A DNA stretch of 44,147 nt from Formivibrio sp. Its GTDB lineage: Bacteria; Pseudomonadota; Gammaproteobacteria; Burkholderiales; Chitinibacteraceae. The translations under genes were made by a program, and so were the position numbers. Below are positions 1-8,189 of this stretch, piece by piece. The notes under the pieces were generated by a model. The model was given only the letters and a program-made list of their open reading frames with translations. It was not told the DNA's origin and searched no databases. Where the stretch lies: positions 1 through 44,147 of the forward strand of contig JARLJJ010000160.1 in assembly GCA_031291275.1 (NCBI GenBank), given 5' to 3'. Numbering within the stretch: the first letter of the stretch is position 1; the number at the start of each line of letters is the position of its first letter.

Positions 1-140
1 AGGCGGGCATGCAAGTGGTGGAAAACGTGGATCTGAAGCCATTCGCCGAAGCCACCAAGGGCGTGCGTCAGATGTTCATCTCCCAGTTTGGCGGTGCAGA
101 AGAGATGAAGCAGATCGATGCGGTACGCGATACCAAGTAA
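1..140 (+). CDS. TRAP transporter solute-binding protein (DctP type), C-terminal end
   Basis: Only the last 45 codons are in the window; the frame is open from the first base to a TAA at 138-140. The translated end (AGMQVVENVDLKPF, then ATKGVRQMFISQFGG) resembles the C-terminus of DctP-family periplasmic binding proteins of TRAP transporters, which capture organic or sugar acids for a membrane DctQM permease. The next gene encodes an enolase-superfamily sugar-acid dehydratase, which fits a sugar-acid ligand. The call rests on a short tail plus context, so the family is likely but not certain. The ligand is inferred only from the neighbour. Confidence 0.6.
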   Translation, partial: AGMQVVENVDLKPFAEATKGVRQMFISQFGGAEEMKQIDAVRDTK

Positions 141-190
141 GTCTATATGCTAACGTACCACGCAAGATTGTCGAGTGGTCGTCTGCTGTG

Positions 191-224
191 CACTTCAGAT
201 ACTGTGCAAACGGTATCTGAAGTG
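191..224 (+). terminator. Perfect 12-bp inverted repeat after the TRAP gene
   Basis: CACTTCAGATAC at 191-202 pairs perfectly with GTATCTGAAGTG at 213-224 across a 10-nt loop. A weak T-rich stretch (TTGTTC) follows. It lies 50 bp after the stop codon, so a terminator or mRNA-end stabiliser is the simplest reading. The stem is AT-rich for a terminator, so an operator for the downstream dehydratase gene is possible. Confidence 0.5.
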
Positions 225-253
225 TTGTTCGCTTGATTCTCGGCTTCATTTTT

Positions 254-278
254 ATAGCTTTTTTCTAAATAAAGCTAT
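254..278 (+). promoter_or_regulatory. 8-bp inverted repeat upstream of the dehydratase gene
   Basis: ATAGCTTT at 254-261 is repeated inverted as AAAGCTAT at 271-278, with a 9-nt AT-rich centre. It ends 56 bp before the start codon at 335. The dyad is of a size a dimeric regulator such as the nearby IclR protein could bind, but nothing in the sequence proves binding. Confidence 0.3.
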
Positions 279-334
279 TCGTTGCTGTCTCATAACTCCA
301 CTTGTTTTGTTAGGTAATAACGGGAGATATTTGA

Positions 335-1453
335 ATGAAAAGCACATGCATTAAACAGATAGAGACAAAGCTATATGTGATTCCGCTGCCGGAAGTGCTT
401 TCCGATGCCAAGCATGGAAAACATACACATTTTGAGTTGGTGACGGCTACTGTCACGCTGGACGATGGTCGTGAAGGTACCGGCTATACCTATACGGGTG
501 GGAAAGGTGGGCATGCTATTTATGCGATGATCAAGCATGATCTGGCGCCGGCATTGATTGAAAAAGATGCTGAGAATATTGATGCCATTTATGATTTCAT
601 GGAATGGCATGTGCATTATGTTGGACGTGGCGGAGTGGCCGCTTTTGCCGTATCCGCAATCGATATCGCATTGTGGGATATACGCTGTAAATCACAAGAT
701 CGGCCGCTATGGCAAGTGGCTGGTGGCGCCTCCAATGTAACCAAGGCATATTGCGGTGGAATAGATCTTGGTTTTTCGACTGAAAAGTTGCTGGCAAATA
801 TTCATGGTTATCTGGATCGCGGATTTAATGGCGTAAAAATCAAGGTAGGACGCGATCATCTTGATGACGATGTCGCGCGTGTACGGGCGGTGCGTGAATT
901 AATTGGTCCTGAAATTACTTTCATGGTGGATGCCAATTATTCCATGACGGTGGATCAAGCAATTCATGCAGCAAATGCGTTCAAGGAATATGACATCTTC
1001 TGGTTCGAGGAGCCGACGCTCCCTGACGATTATCCCGGCTATGCGCGTATTGCCGATGCCACGGGTGTGCCCCTTGCCATGGGCGAAAATCTGCGTACCA
1101 TTCGCGAATTCGGTTATGCCTTTGATCAGGCAAAATTATCATATATCCAACCTGATGCCTCAAACTGCGGCGGAATTACCGGATGGCTGCGTGTTGCTGC
1201 GCTTGCCCGTCAATATGGCGTAACAGTTTGCACGCATGGCATGCAAGAGTTGCATGTTAGCCTGCTGTCGGCGCAGCCCAACGCTGGGTGGCTGGAAGTG
1301 CACAGCTTTCCCATTAATGAATACACGACCCGTCCCTTGGTGGTGGAAAATTTTCACGCGGTGGCTCCGGATATGCCCGGTACCGGTGTAATCTTCGACT
1401 GGGACAAACTCACGGAATATGCCGCTGAGGCCAGTATCACCAGCCACGCATAG
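335..1453 (+). CDS. Enolase-superfamily sugar-acid dehydratase (mandelate racemase/muconate lactonizing type)
   Basis: The 372-aa protein has the MR/MLE fold signatures. Lys168-Ile-Lys170 forms a KxK base motif. Metal ligands are Asp199 (DAN), Glu225 (EEP) and Glu251 (GEN). Asp274 (QPD) and His301 (THG) form a His-Asp dyad. This set is typical of acid-sugar dehydratases such as those for galactarate/talarate or related aldonates, which abstract the proton next to the carboxylate and eliminate water. The exact substrate cannot be read from the sequence. The ATG follows a GGGAGA ribosome site. The gene sits between a TRAP binding protein and an IclR regulator, which suggests an inducible uptake-and-catabolism unit. 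The start of an inner-core pathway is not visible here because the upstream part is cut off. Confidence 0.85.
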   Translation: MKSTCIKQIETKLYVIPLPEVLSDAKHGKHTHFELVTATVTLDDGREGTGYTYTGGKGGHAIYAMIKHDLAPALIEKDAENIDAIYDFMEWHVHYVGRGGVAAFAVSAIDIALWDIRCKSQDRPLWQVAGGASNVTKAYCGGIDLGFSTEKLLANIHGYLDRGFNGVKIKVGRDHLDDDVARVRAVRELIGPEITFMVDANYSMTVDQAIHAANAFKEYDIFWFEEPTLPDDYPGYARIADATGVPLAMGENLRTIREFGYAFDQAKLSYIQPDASNCGGITGWLRVAALARQYGVTVCTHGMQELHVSLLSAQPNAGWLEVHSFPINEYTTRPLVVENFHAVAPDMPGTGVIFDWDKLTEYAAEASITSHA

Positions 1454-1544
1454 CAAGTGCGAGTCGGCATTGCGCCTGATTGTGTTGCCATGGCCGTCAG
1501 TGATTGGATGAACGGTATGAGCATGAATTAGAACTATGAATCGA

Positions 1545-1566
1545 TCTGTAAATGCCAATATACAGA
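1545..1566. promoter_or_regulatory. Short inverted repeat upstream of the IclR gene
   Basis: TCTGTA (1545-1550) and TACAGA (1561-1566) form a 6-bp dyad with a 10-nt spacer, 54 bp before the chosen start of the IclR-type regulator. It could be an autoregulatory operator. It is short enough to be chance. The rest of the 167-bp gap (1454-1620) shows no clear terminator. Confidence 0.2.
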
Positions 1567-1620
1567 CCGATAAATAAAAGTTGAACCTATTGATTAAAAT
1601 TGAGGATGTGTGTTTTTAAA

Positions 1621-2403
1621 ATGAGTGAAAAGGCAAATTCTAATATTGATAAAACGTTGAGTGTGCTTGAAGTGATTTCAAAAAATTCCAAGGGGTTATC
1701 CCTTGCGGATATTGTGAAATTTGTTTCAATACCTAAAACAACAGCTTTTCGTATTCTTGAAATACTTACGGCACGTGAATATGTGACGTGGAATAAAGAA
1801 AACGAAAGATACTCAATAGGTATCAAGGCACTTGAGATCGGTATTAGCGGACTGATTGGGCAAGATATTGTCGATGTGTCAATTCCCTATTTGCAGGAAT
1901 TGTCCATGAATGTTGGCGAAACCTCATTTCTGGCTGTTTACAATAATGGGGATGTGGTTTATTTGTACAAGGCTGAAGGAACCAGTTCTATTCAAACGAC
2001 CGCCCGGTTGGGTAGCCGGCGCCCTGCATATTGCACTGCGCTTGGAAAAGTGATTTTGGCAAACTTGCCTATTGAAGAAACAGACCGTATTTTTGAGAAA
2101 AAATTGAGTAAATTCACCGAGAAAACGGTGGTCGAGCGTATCAAGCTGTATGAGGAATTCGCCAAGATAAGAACGAATGGCTATGGCGTTGATGATGAAG
2201 GTATTGAGTATGGGCTCTATTGCATGGCCGTCCCCATTTATAACTACACAGGTAATGTAATTGCTGCGATCAGTGTCTCCGGTCCAATCAAGCGTCTAAA
2301 CGAAAACAAAGAAAATATCATTGAAGCGCTGACCAATGTCGGTGGGATGATTTCCAAACGCCTGGGATTTGTCAAAGCAATGAAATCTAGATACTCAGAA
2401 TAG
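1621..2403 (+). CDS. IclR-family transcriptional regulator
   Basis: This 260-aa protein has the IclR layout: an N-terminal winged helix-turn-helix (KTLSVLEVISKNSKGLSLADIV, then IPKTTAFRILEIL) and a C-terminal effector domain (GETSFLAVYNNGDVVYLYKAEG, RPAYCTALGKVILA, GYGVDDEGIEYGLYCMAVPI, AAISVSGP). Such regulators usually control neighbouring catabolic genes in response to an aromatic or sugar-acid ligand, so the adjacent dehydratase and TRAP genes are the likely targets. The start at 1621 (MSEK) fits the family. ATG 1606 and TTG 1600 are in frame upstream, and the only ribosome-site-like GAGG (1602-1605) is 15 nt from 1621. The gene is clearly AT-richer than metE or topA, which may indicate horizontal acquisition. 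Confidence 0.88.
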   Translation: MSEKANSNIDKTLSVLEVISKNSKGLSLADIVKFVSIPKTTAFRILEILTAREYVTWNKENERYSIGIKALEIGISGLIGQDIVDVSIPYLQELSMNVGETSFLAVYNNGDVVYLYKAEGTSSIQTTARLGSRRPAYCTALGKVILANLPIEETDRIFEKKLSKFTEKTVVERIKLYEEFAKIRTNGYGVDDEGIEYGLYCMAVPIYNYTGNVIAAISVSGPIKRLNENKENIIEALTNVGGMISKRLGFVKAMKSRYSE

Positions 2404-2429
2404 TATGATCACGGTTGGTCTTGAAGTCG

Positions 2430-2471
2430 GGAAGGAGTAATAAGTGGCAGCTTGATCACTTGCCTCCTTCC
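2430..2471. terminator. Hairpin between the convergent IclR and metR genes
   Basis: GGAAGGAG at 2430-2437 pairs with CTCCTTCC at 2464-2471. A second dyad, AAGTG/CACTT (2442-2446 and 2457-2461), lies inside it. The structure sits in the 76-bp gap between two converging genes and would serve both strands. Neither side has a good T run, so an intrinsic terminator is only tentative. Confidence 0.35.
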
Positions 2472-2479
2472 TCTGTCCA

Positions 2480-3400
2480 TTACATCAATACCACCCCAGG
2501 CAAATTCAGTATGCTGACCTCCCGCATCGTTTCGATGAAATCGGCGACAAATGCGGCAGTTTCACGCCCCTTGGGTACGGCAGCATACAACTCGGCGACG
2601 AGTCCGTTGGGCGTTATGGGACGAGCGACGACATACCCTTTCTCCAGATAGTTCTGCACACTCCAACGCGGCAGGGCGGCAATGCCGCGCCGGCTGGCCA
2701 CGAGTTGCAGGATGGCCACGGTCAGTTCGCTTGTGCGACGTTGCGGATTCACGCCGGCCGGTTTCAGTACTTTCTTCAGCAAATCCAGCATGTCATCCGG
2801 CACCGGGTAGGTGATCAGCGTTTCGTCAGTAAAATCAGCGGCGTCTAAAAAAGTTTTGGCTGCAAGCGGGTGATCTTTCGCTACCAGACCAACCATGTCG
2901 TAACGAAACAGCGGCAGGCATGCAATATCCGGGTTGTCTTCGGGTTCGGACACAATAGCCAGATCGGCGCGGTCTTCGTACAGCAATCCAACCGGATCGG
3001 CATGAAATCCGGAAACAATATCCAGTTCCACTTCTGGCCAATGGCTGCGAAAGGTATCCATGGACGGCATCAGCCAATCAAAGCAAGTGTGGCATTCCAC
3101 GGCGATGCGCAACTGTCCCGCCTCGCCTTCGCGTAGTTGCGCAATGGTCCGTTCGGCACTGGCAACTTGCGGCAAGATCACATCGGCTAGCTGAGCGAGT
3201 TTGTTTCCGGCAGGTGTCAGTCGCAGAGGTGCACTTTTACGTGTGACCAGCGGCAGCCCAAAGTGGTCTTCCAGCAAGCGGAGTTGGTGCGATAACGCGG
3301 ATTGTGTCAGGTACAGGCGCTCTGCTGCGCGCGTGAGGTTGCCCGAATCGCGGATCGCGGCAAACGTTTTTAAGTGGCGCAGCTCAAGAATCGATTGCAT
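2480..3400 (-). CDS. metR: MetR, LysR-type activator of methionine biosynthesis
   Basis: The 306-aa LysR-type regulator begins with a winged helix-turn-helix (ELRHLKTFAAIRDSGNLTRAAERLYLTQSALSHQ in two adjoining runs) and ends with a periplasmic-binding-protein-like effector domain. The stretch ECHTCFDWLMP in the effector domain is characteristic of MetR, which uses homocysteine as co-activator. The gene is divergent from metE with a 94-bp shared control region, the classical metR-metE arrangement. Length and start agree with the family. The role in activating metE is established for enteric MetR and inferred here. Confidence 0.93.
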   Translation of the reverse strand: MQSILELRHLKTFAAIRDSGNLTRAAERLYLTQSALSHQLRLLEDHFGLPLVTRKSAPLRLTPAGNKLAQLADVILPQVASAERTIAQLREGEAGQLRIAVECHTCFDWLMPSMDTFRSHWPEVELDIVSGFHADPVGLLYEDRADLAIVSEPEDNPDIACLPLFRYDMVGLVAKDHPLAAKTFLDAADFTDETLITYPVPDDMLDLLKKVLKPAGVNPQRRTSELTVAILQLVASRRGIAALPRWSVQNYLEKGYVVARPITPNGLVAELYAAVPKGRETAAFVADFIETMREVSILNLPGVVLM

Positions 3401-3494
3401 TGAGTAACTTTCATTGGTCTATTGAAAATTATGAGTTTGAATCATAGTGAACGGAACGGCATCATGTAAACACAATTCATGATACTGGAGATAA
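3401..3494. promoter_or_regulatory. Shared metR-metE control region with MetR-box-like dyads
   Basis: MetR of enterics binds TGAA-N5-TTCA. In this gap TGAGTAACTTTCA (3401-3413) differs from that by one base and TGAGTTTGAATCA (3432-3444) by two. A perfect ATCATG/CATGAT dyad with an 11-nt spacer spans 3461-3483. GGAG at 3487-3490 is the metE ribosome site. Half-sites are visible but their use is inferred. Confidence 0.45.
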
Positions 3495-5771
3495 ATGATG
3501 AGTGTTGCTCATGTGCTGGGATTTCCCCGCATCGGCCGTAAACGCGAATTGAAGTTTGCGTTGGAAAGTTTCTGGCGTGGCGAGATTGACGAAGCCGAGC
3601 TGAGCGTCGTCGGCCAGACGCTGCGCCGAGAAGCTTGGGGTTGGCAGAACCATGCGGGTTTGGATTTTGTCACGGTGGGCGATTTTGCTTGGTACGACCA
3701 TATGTTGAATGCCTCAGCATTGCTGGGCTGTCTGCCGACACGCTTCGTTTTTGATGCACAGGCACTTTCTCTCAAGCAGTATTTCGAGCTGGCACGTGGC
3801 AATGCGGTACAGCCTGCGCAGGAAATGACCAAGTGGTTCGATACTAATTACCACTATCTGGTGCCGGAGCTCTCTGCCGAAACGCGGTTCGATGGTGGCG
3901 TTGATTGGTTGTTCGATGAAGTGGCCGATGCGCGTGGCATTGGTTACAGAGTGAAAGTGGCATTGCCCGGCCCGCTGACTTTTCTCTGGTTATCCAAAAG
4001 CAAGAATGCCGGTTTTGACAAGCTGGGTCTGATGGCGCGCTTGTTGCCGGCGTATGGGCGTATTTTGCAAAAATTAGCCGATCAAGGCGTGGAATGGATA
4101 CAGCTTGATGAGCCGATTTTGGGACTGGAATTACCGCCGCAGTGGCTGGCGGCTTTTGCGCCAGTGTACCGTGAGCTTGCCCAGTCCCGACCGAAAATAC
4201 TACTGGCGACCTACTTCGAATCGGTGAGTGATCACGCTGCCATGTTGCGCGATCTGGCGGTGGCGGGCGTGCATCTGGATCTCACGCATGCGTCAGAGCA
4301 ACTTGCTGCGTTCTTGCCTGATTGGCCGCAAGACAAAATATTGTCGCTGGGTGTTGTTGATGGGCGAAATATCTGGGTTGCCGATTTGGAAGCCCAATTG
4401 TCTGTACTGGAAAAAGCCCATTCAGTGCTCGGCGAGCGCTTGTGGATTGGCAGTAGCTGTTCACTGCTGCACGTGCCGGTCGATTTGGCGCAGGAACACG
4501 AGCTGGATATCGAATTGCAGCGCTGGATGGCGTTTTCCCGGCAAAAGCTGGCGGAAGTGGGTGTGCTGAAACGCGGTTTGGAACTGGGGCGCGAAGCTAT
4601 CGGCGCAGCGCTGTTGGCGAGTCAGCGGGGGGTAGAAAGTCGGCGCAATTCGTCGCGTATCCATAACCCGGCAGTGGCGCTGCGCCTGACAACGTTGCGG
4701 GATGGGGATGCCGAGCGAGATCACGATTTTCCTCAGCGTCAGGCACAGCAACGAGCGCGGTTCCAGTTGCCTTTGTTGCCAACGACCACGATTGGTTCCT
4801 TCCCGCAAACGCAGGAAATTCGTGCTGCCCGCGCGGGCTTCAGGCGGGGCACGTTGGATGAGGCGGGCTACCGCGTTGCAATGCAGGCAGAGATCCGTCT
4901 GGCGGTGGAAAAACAGGAGCAGTTGGGACTGGATGTACTGGTGCATGGCGAGGCCGAACGCAATGACATGGTCGAATACTTTGGCGAACAGCTCGCCGGT
5001 TTTGCCTTCACCCAATACGGCTGGGTGCAGAGCTACGGTAGCCGCTGTGTGAAACCCCCGGTGTTGTTCGGGGATGTCAGTCGTCCTCAAGCAATGACCG
5101 TCGCGTGGACGCGCTATGCTCAAAGTCTGACCAGCAAGCCAATGAAAGGGATGCTCACTGGCCCGGTTACGATTCTGCAATGGTCGTTTGTGCGCGACGA
5201 TCAGCCGCGCGCTTTAACCTGCAAACAGATCGCCCTGGCGATTCGCGATGAAGTGGTTGATCTGGAAGCCGCTGGCATTGGCATTATTCAGATCGATGAA
5301 CCGGCTTTCCGGGAAGGATTGCCGCTCAAGCGTCGTGACTGGAACAAGTATCTTGACTGGGCGGTCGAAGCTTTCAAGCTCAGTGCATCCGGCGTGCGCG
5401 ATGAAACGCAGATTCATACCCATATGTGCTATTCGGAATTCAACGATATCCTGCCGCAGATTGCCGCACTGGATGCGGATGTGATTACGATCGAAACGTC
5501 GCGTTCGAATATGGAATTACTGGATGGATTCGGTCGTTTTGCCTATCCGAACGAGATTGGACCGGGTGTTTACGATATCCATAGTCCGCGCGTGCCGTCG
5601 GTGGCAGAAATGCTGCGTTTGATTACCAAGGCTGCCGAAGTGATTCCTGTCGAGCGGCTGTGGATCAATCCGGATTGCGGGTTGAAGACGCGCAATTGGC
5701 CAGAAACGGAAGCTACGTTGAGCAATATGCTGGTGGCGGCGAGGGAAGCGCGAAAGACCTTGGGTTGTTGA
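3495..5771 (+). CDS. metE: Cobalamin-independent methionine synthase MetE
   Basis: The 758-aa enzyme transfers the methyl group of 5-methyltetrahydropteroyltri-glutamate to homocysteine, the last step of methionine synthesis. The N-terminus ([15 protein letters not shown]) and the full two-barrel length match the family. The zinc ligands are all present: His643, Cys645, Glu667 and Cys728, equivalent to E. coli His641, Cys643, Glu665 and Cys726. ATG codons at 3495 and 3498 are both possible starts after GGAG. It is transcribed away from metR, and a hairpin terminator follows it. No cobalamin or SAM riboswitch is seen in the short leader, so control by MetR is expected. Confidence 0.97.
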   Translation: MMSVAHVLGFPRIGRKRELKFALESFWRGEIDEAELSVVGQTLRREAWGWQNHAGLDFVTVGDFAWYDHMLNASALLGCLPTRFVFDAQALSLKQYFELARGNAVQPAQEMTKWFDTNYHYLVPELSAETRFDGGVDWLFDEVADARGIGYRVKVALPGPLTFLWLSKSKNAGFDKLGLMARLLPAYGRILQKLADQGVEWIQLDEPILGLELPPQWLAAFAPVYRELAQSRPKILLATYFESVSDHAAMLRDLAVAGVHLDLTHASEQLAAFLPDWPQDKILSLGVVDGRNIWVADLEAQLSVLEKAHSVLGERLWIGSSCSLLHVPVDLAQEHELDIELQRWMAFSRQKLAEVGVLKRGLELGREAIGAALLASQRGVESRRNSSRIHNPAVALRLTTLRDGDAERDHDFPQRQAQQRARFQLPLLPTTTIGSFPQTQEIRAARAGFRRGTLDEAGYRVAMQAEIRLAVEKQEQLGLDVLVHGEAERNDMVEYFGEQLAGFAFTQYGWVQSYGSRCVKPPVLFGDVSRPQAMTVAWTRYAQSLTSKPMKGMLTGPVTILQWSFVRDDQPRALTCKQIALAIRDEVVDLEAAGIGIIQIDEPAFREGLPLKRRDWNKYLDWAVEAFKLSASGVRDETQIHTHMCYSEFNDILPQIAALDADVITIETSRSNMELLDGFGRFAYPNEIGPGVYDIHSPRVPSVAEMLRLITKAAEVIPVERLWINPDCGLKTRNWPETEATLSNMLVAAREARKTLGC

Positions 5772-5791
5772 ACCGCTTCGTGGGATGAAGG

Positions 5792-5820
5792 GAACGGCCG
5801 CTGCGAGAGCAGGGCCGTTC
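5792..5820 (+). terminator. metE terminator hairpin
   Basis: GAACGGCC (5792-5799) pairs with GGCCGTTC (5813-5820) around a 13-nt loop, 20 bp after the metE stop. There is no long T run, so termination may be partial. Confidence 0.5.
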
Positions 5821-5853
5821 AATCCTAATAGCGGAAGGTCGAGAAAGCCAAGG

Positions 5854-6309
5854 TCAGGCGCATTTCTTCCATTCGACAATGCGATCCTGAGAATGCTGAA
5901 CCGCGTCGCTAGAGAACTGATCCGGGTGTCGGGCAACCATCACTTCGAATGCGTAGTCTTCAAGACCCATTTCAAGAAGGGATTTATAGTTGGTGATCTC
6001 GGATTCGCTGTTCACCGCACGTTCTATGGCTTTGATAATGCCGTGGCGTTTGACCATCTGCCAAGTGTGCGTGGCGCGCGTCGTCTTGCCATTTTTGGCG
6101 GAGAGAACCGATTCGTAAGCGTATACCGCCTCAAGGCACTCACGCTCCAACTCCGTGTTGGAGCCATATTTTTGAGCGCGGAGTTCAAGCGCACGCTTTC
6201 GGGCTGCAACAGCAAGATCTGGACGACCAAGTTTTGTTACGTTCTTTTCGAATACGGCACAATCTTCTGGAGATTTCAATCTGGCGATTCGTTCAAGCAT
6301 CTGCGGCAC
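5854..6309 (-). CDS. Conserved protein of unknown function in the tRNA-Phe island
   Basis: The predicted product is about 151 aa from a GTG start, mostly helical and charged, with no membrane segment or signal peptide. Its middle (YAYESVLSAKNGKTTRATHT, WQMVKRHGIIKAIERAVN) looks conserved rather than random, and I recall similar motifs in unannotated proteobacterial proteins, but I cannot assign a function. The start is uncertain. Coding-like sequence (TPGWV) continues upstream of the GTG to an in-frame TAG at 6334-6336. An ATT codon at 6322-6324 has AGGA 7 nt before it, so it is a possible rare start giving 156 aa. The gene lies alone between metE and a broken IS, on the opposite strand to metE, and is probably island cargo. 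Confidence 0.6.
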   Translation of the reverse strand: MPQMLERIARLKSPEDCAVFEKNVTKLGRPDLAVAARKRALELRAQKYGSNTELERECLEAVYAYESVLSAKNGKTTRATHTWQMVKRHGIIKAIERAVNSESEITNYKSLLEMGLEDYAFEVMVARHPDQFSSDAVQHSQDRIVEWKKCA

Positions 6310-6531
6310 CCATCCAGGCGTAATTTGATAGTCCTATCGGCAAAATCTACTGGAATAGCTTGCCACTTTAAGCACCATCTTATGCTTATTCAAAGACATC
6401 ATCAGTTCTATTGCATGCAAAGCTGATCCGCCGCATTCAAACTGGCAAATCAATCGGGTGAACCTGATGGGGAATTGGGGAGTCTGTCGCGAATGTGTGA
6501 GGCAGGATGTGGTGTCGTTCAGAAAGTCGCC
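6310..6531. other. Gene-poor stretch between the unknown gene and the IS remnant
   Basis: No supported gene is seen here. On the minus strand an open frame (start 6546, stop TAG 6334-6336) is in phase with the unknown gene downstream and separated from it by that single TAG. Its product (including LNKHKMVLKVASYSSRFCR) is not recognisable, and its first codons lie in the IS terminus, so it is probably not a gene. It may hold the promoter and leader of the unknown gene. Confidence 0.4.
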
Positions 6532-6548
6532 TGGTAATCCCTCCATTT

Positions 6549-6960
6549 TTAGCTGCGGTCAAAAGTAGAGCTGGGTAAAAGTGCTGACTTCTGTTTTGGG
6601 GTCATGCCACCAAGTGCCATATTGGGGCGCTCGTGATTGTCCCCCCAAGGGGACTTCCTTCGGGGCGTAGGTCCACATCCACTGGGTTGCATAATCCTGC
6701 ACCTTGTCAATCGACTCAAACAGGTAGTGGCTGAGCCAGTCATAGCGCACCGTCCGATTGTAGCGTTCGATATAGGCGTTCTGCTGCGGGTTGCCGGGCT
6801 GGATGTGATCCAGCCGGATACCCTGGCGTTCAGCCCAATTGAGAAATGTGCCGTTGATGTACTCCGGGCCATTGTCGCTGCAGATGACCGCTGGTTTACC
6901 ACGCCATTCGATGAGCTGATTGAGTGCCAGCACGACCCGCTCGGACAGCAATGATTGAAT
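6549..6960 (-). pseudogene. Broken IS3-family transposase OrfB (DDE integrase core)
   Basis: The frame covering 6667-6951 encodes the end of an rve-type core: IEWRGKPAVICSDNGPEYIN contains the second catalytic Asp (DNGPE), and NPQQNAYIERYNRTVRYDWL carries the last catalytic Glu. After WMWTY the frame runs into a 28-bp insertion (6639-6666). The normal family ending (NHERPNMALGGMTPKQK) then resumes in a different frame down to a TAA at 6549-6551. The gene is therefore both 5'-truncated and frameshifted and cannot make a working transposase. The first catalytic Asp is absent. Confidence 0.88.
6639..6666. repeat. 28-bp GC-rich palindromic insertion in the transposase remnant
   Basis: Comparing the two frames of the transposase shows that removing 6639-6666 rejoins TAC (Tyr) to AAT (Asn) and restores the family motif WMWTYNHERPNMALGG. 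The inserted block contains nested inverted repeats: GTCCCC/GGGGAC around CCAA (6639-6644 and 6649-6654 with a slightly variable register), and CCCCAAGG against CCTTCGGGG. This makes it look like a small structured repeat rather than random sequence. Confidence 0.55.
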
Positions 6961-7018
6961 ACATCAGATCACAATATCAGCGGCGAACGTTGCAAGGTGA
7001 GCATGTGGAGAAATCACT

Positions 7019-8035
7019 ATGTCACTTTTCAAACGCAAAGATTCGTCCTTCTGGTGGGTCAAAATCACCATCGATGGACGAAAGATACAAGGCAGCACTG
7101 GGACTGACGACAAAATCAAGGCTCAGGAATTCCACGACCGGCTAAGCGCCCAGATGTGGGAACAAAATCGGTTGGGGGTTAAACCTCGCCGGTCATGGAA
7201 AGAAGCGGTAGTACGGTGGCTGGAAGAAACCGCTGAGAAGGCAACGCACCACGAGGACAGGCGCAAGCTGATCTGGCTTGATACCTTCCTTGGGGGGCTT
7301 GTGCTGGATGAGATCAATTTGGACGTAATCGACAGTATTCGAGCGGCCAAATTCAAGGAGGCTTCCAAGGCGACAACCAACCGCTATCTGGCGCTGGTAC
7401 GTTCTGTTCTCATTCGGGCAAGGGATGAATGGGAATGGATCGACAAAGCGCCAAAGGTTAGGCTTTTTAAAGAATCTGCAAGCCGTGAACGTTCTCTAAC
7501 CCGAGAGCAGGCAGGCAAATTGTTGGATGAGTTGCCGGAACATCAGCGCGAGGTGGTTTTGTTCGCATTGGCAACGGGGCTTAGACAAAACAATGTCCTG
7601 AAACTCGAATGGTCACAGATCAATCTGGAACAGCGCCATGCGTGGATTCACGCGGCACAGTCTAAGAACCGGCACCCCATAGCCATTCCGCTTAACGATA
7701 CTGCTTTTGCAGTGTTGCTAAGGCAGAAGGGAAAGCATCAGACGCGGGTCTTTATGTTTTTGGGTGAACCGCTGAACTCGGCCAATACCCGAGCTTGGCA
7801 GAAAGCCTTAAAACGGGCGGGAATCGAAAATTTCCGTTGGCACGATCTGAGGCATACATGGGCAACGTGGCAGCGACAGGCAGGAACACCGACCCATGAG
7901 TTACAACGATTGGGTGGGTGGAGAACTGGGGCAATGGTGGAGCGATATGCCCACTTGGCGCCGGATCATCTGGCCGTAGCAGCATCGCGGATGGATTCAG
8001 TCCTGGCTGGCTACGATTTGGCTACGGTAGGCTAG
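7019..8035 (+). CDS. Tyrosine recombinase / phage-type integrase
   Basis: The 338-aa protein has the three parts of an integrase: an N-terminal arm-binding region (residues 1-55), a SAM-like core-binding domain (about 57-150) and a catalytic domain. The catalytic residues are Arg189 (ATGLRQNN), Lys216, His275 and Arg278 (WHDLRHTWAT), Trp301 in the second His position (LGGWRT, a common substitution) and nucleophile Tyr310 (VERYAHL). The ATG follows GGAG at 7007-7010. The gene ends 41 bp from the 3' end of tRNA-Phe, the usual place for the integrase of a tRNA-borne island or prophage. It appears intact, although the element around it is reduced. Excision ability is not provable here. Confidence 0.93.
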   Translation: MSLFKRKDSSFWWVKITIDGRKIQGSTGTDDKIKAQEFHDRLSAQMWEQNRLGVKPRRSWKEAVVRWLEETAEKATHHEDRRKLIWLDTFLGGLVLDEINLDVIDSIRAAKFKEASKATTNRYLALVRSVLIRARDEWEWIDKAPKVRLFKESASRERSLTREQAGKLLDELPEHQREVVLFALATGLRQNNVLKLEWSQINLEQRHAWIHAAQSKNRHPIAIPLNDTAFAVLLRQKGKHQTRVFMFLGEPLNSANTRAWQKALKRAGIENFRWHDLRHTWATWQRQAGTPTHELQRLGGWRTGAMVERYAHLAPDHLAVAASRMDSVLAGYDLATVG

Positions 8036-8041
8036 AAAAGG

Positions 8042-8068
8042 AAAGGGCCCCCATGCATGGGAGCCCTT
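8042..8068 (-). terminator. Terminator of tRNA-Phe (also facing the integrase gene)
   Basis: AAGGGC and CCCATG at the left pair with CATGGG and GCCCTT at the right, one unpaired base on each side. Read on the minus strand, the hairpin follows the tRNA and is succeeded by T-rich sequence (CCTTTTCT). It also lies just beyond the integrase stop codon. Confidence 0.75.
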
Positions 8069-8076
8069 GATATTCC

Positions 8077-8152
8077 TGGTGGCCAGTCGCGGAATCGAAC
8101 CACGGACACGCGGATTTTCAATCCGCTGCTCTACCAACTGAGCTAACTGGCC
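8077..8152 (-). tRNA. tRNA-Phe (GAA)
   Basis: The 76-nt minus-strand sequence starts GGCCAGTTAGCTCAGTTGG and ends with an encoded CCA. The acceptor stem GGCCAGT pairs with ACTGGCC. The D arm, the anticodon arm with GAA in loop TTGAAAA, and the T arm with GTTCGAT are all present. It lies 37 bp downstream of fmt on the same strand and may be co-transcribed with it. Its 3' end faces the integrase gene, so it is the probable attachment site. No second copy of the 3' end was found by eye within the window. Confidence 0.97.
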
Positions 8153-8189
8153 GGGAGAGGCCGCATTAAACCTGATTCGGTTATGGGTG

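Larger units (their letters stand above)
6532..6960 (-). mobile_element. IS3-family insertion sequence remnant (3' part)
   Basis: This is the 3' portion of an IS3-type element: the C-terminal half of OrfB and a probable terminal sequence (GGTAATCCCTCC at about 6533-6544). The 5' half, including OrfA and the other terminus, is missing. Transposase homology stops near 6960, directly before the integrase leader, which suggests deletion or a recombination junction there. No target-site duplication could be recognised because only one end remains. The exact outer edge at 6532 is inferred. Confidence 0.7.

Noticed and set aside
4461..5180. Long minus-strand open frame inside metE
   Set aside because: It is the shadow of an intact, well-supported metE; the translated product has no family features.
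5854..6309. Defence or restriction role for the unknown island gene
   Set aside because: Its island setting invites this idea, but no catalytic motif or partner gene is visible, so no function was assigned.
6334..6546. 70-codon open frame on the minus strand before the unknown gene
   Set aside because: Its start lies within the IS terminal sequence, there is no ribosome site, and no family is recognisable. It is kept only as context for the in-frame TAG.
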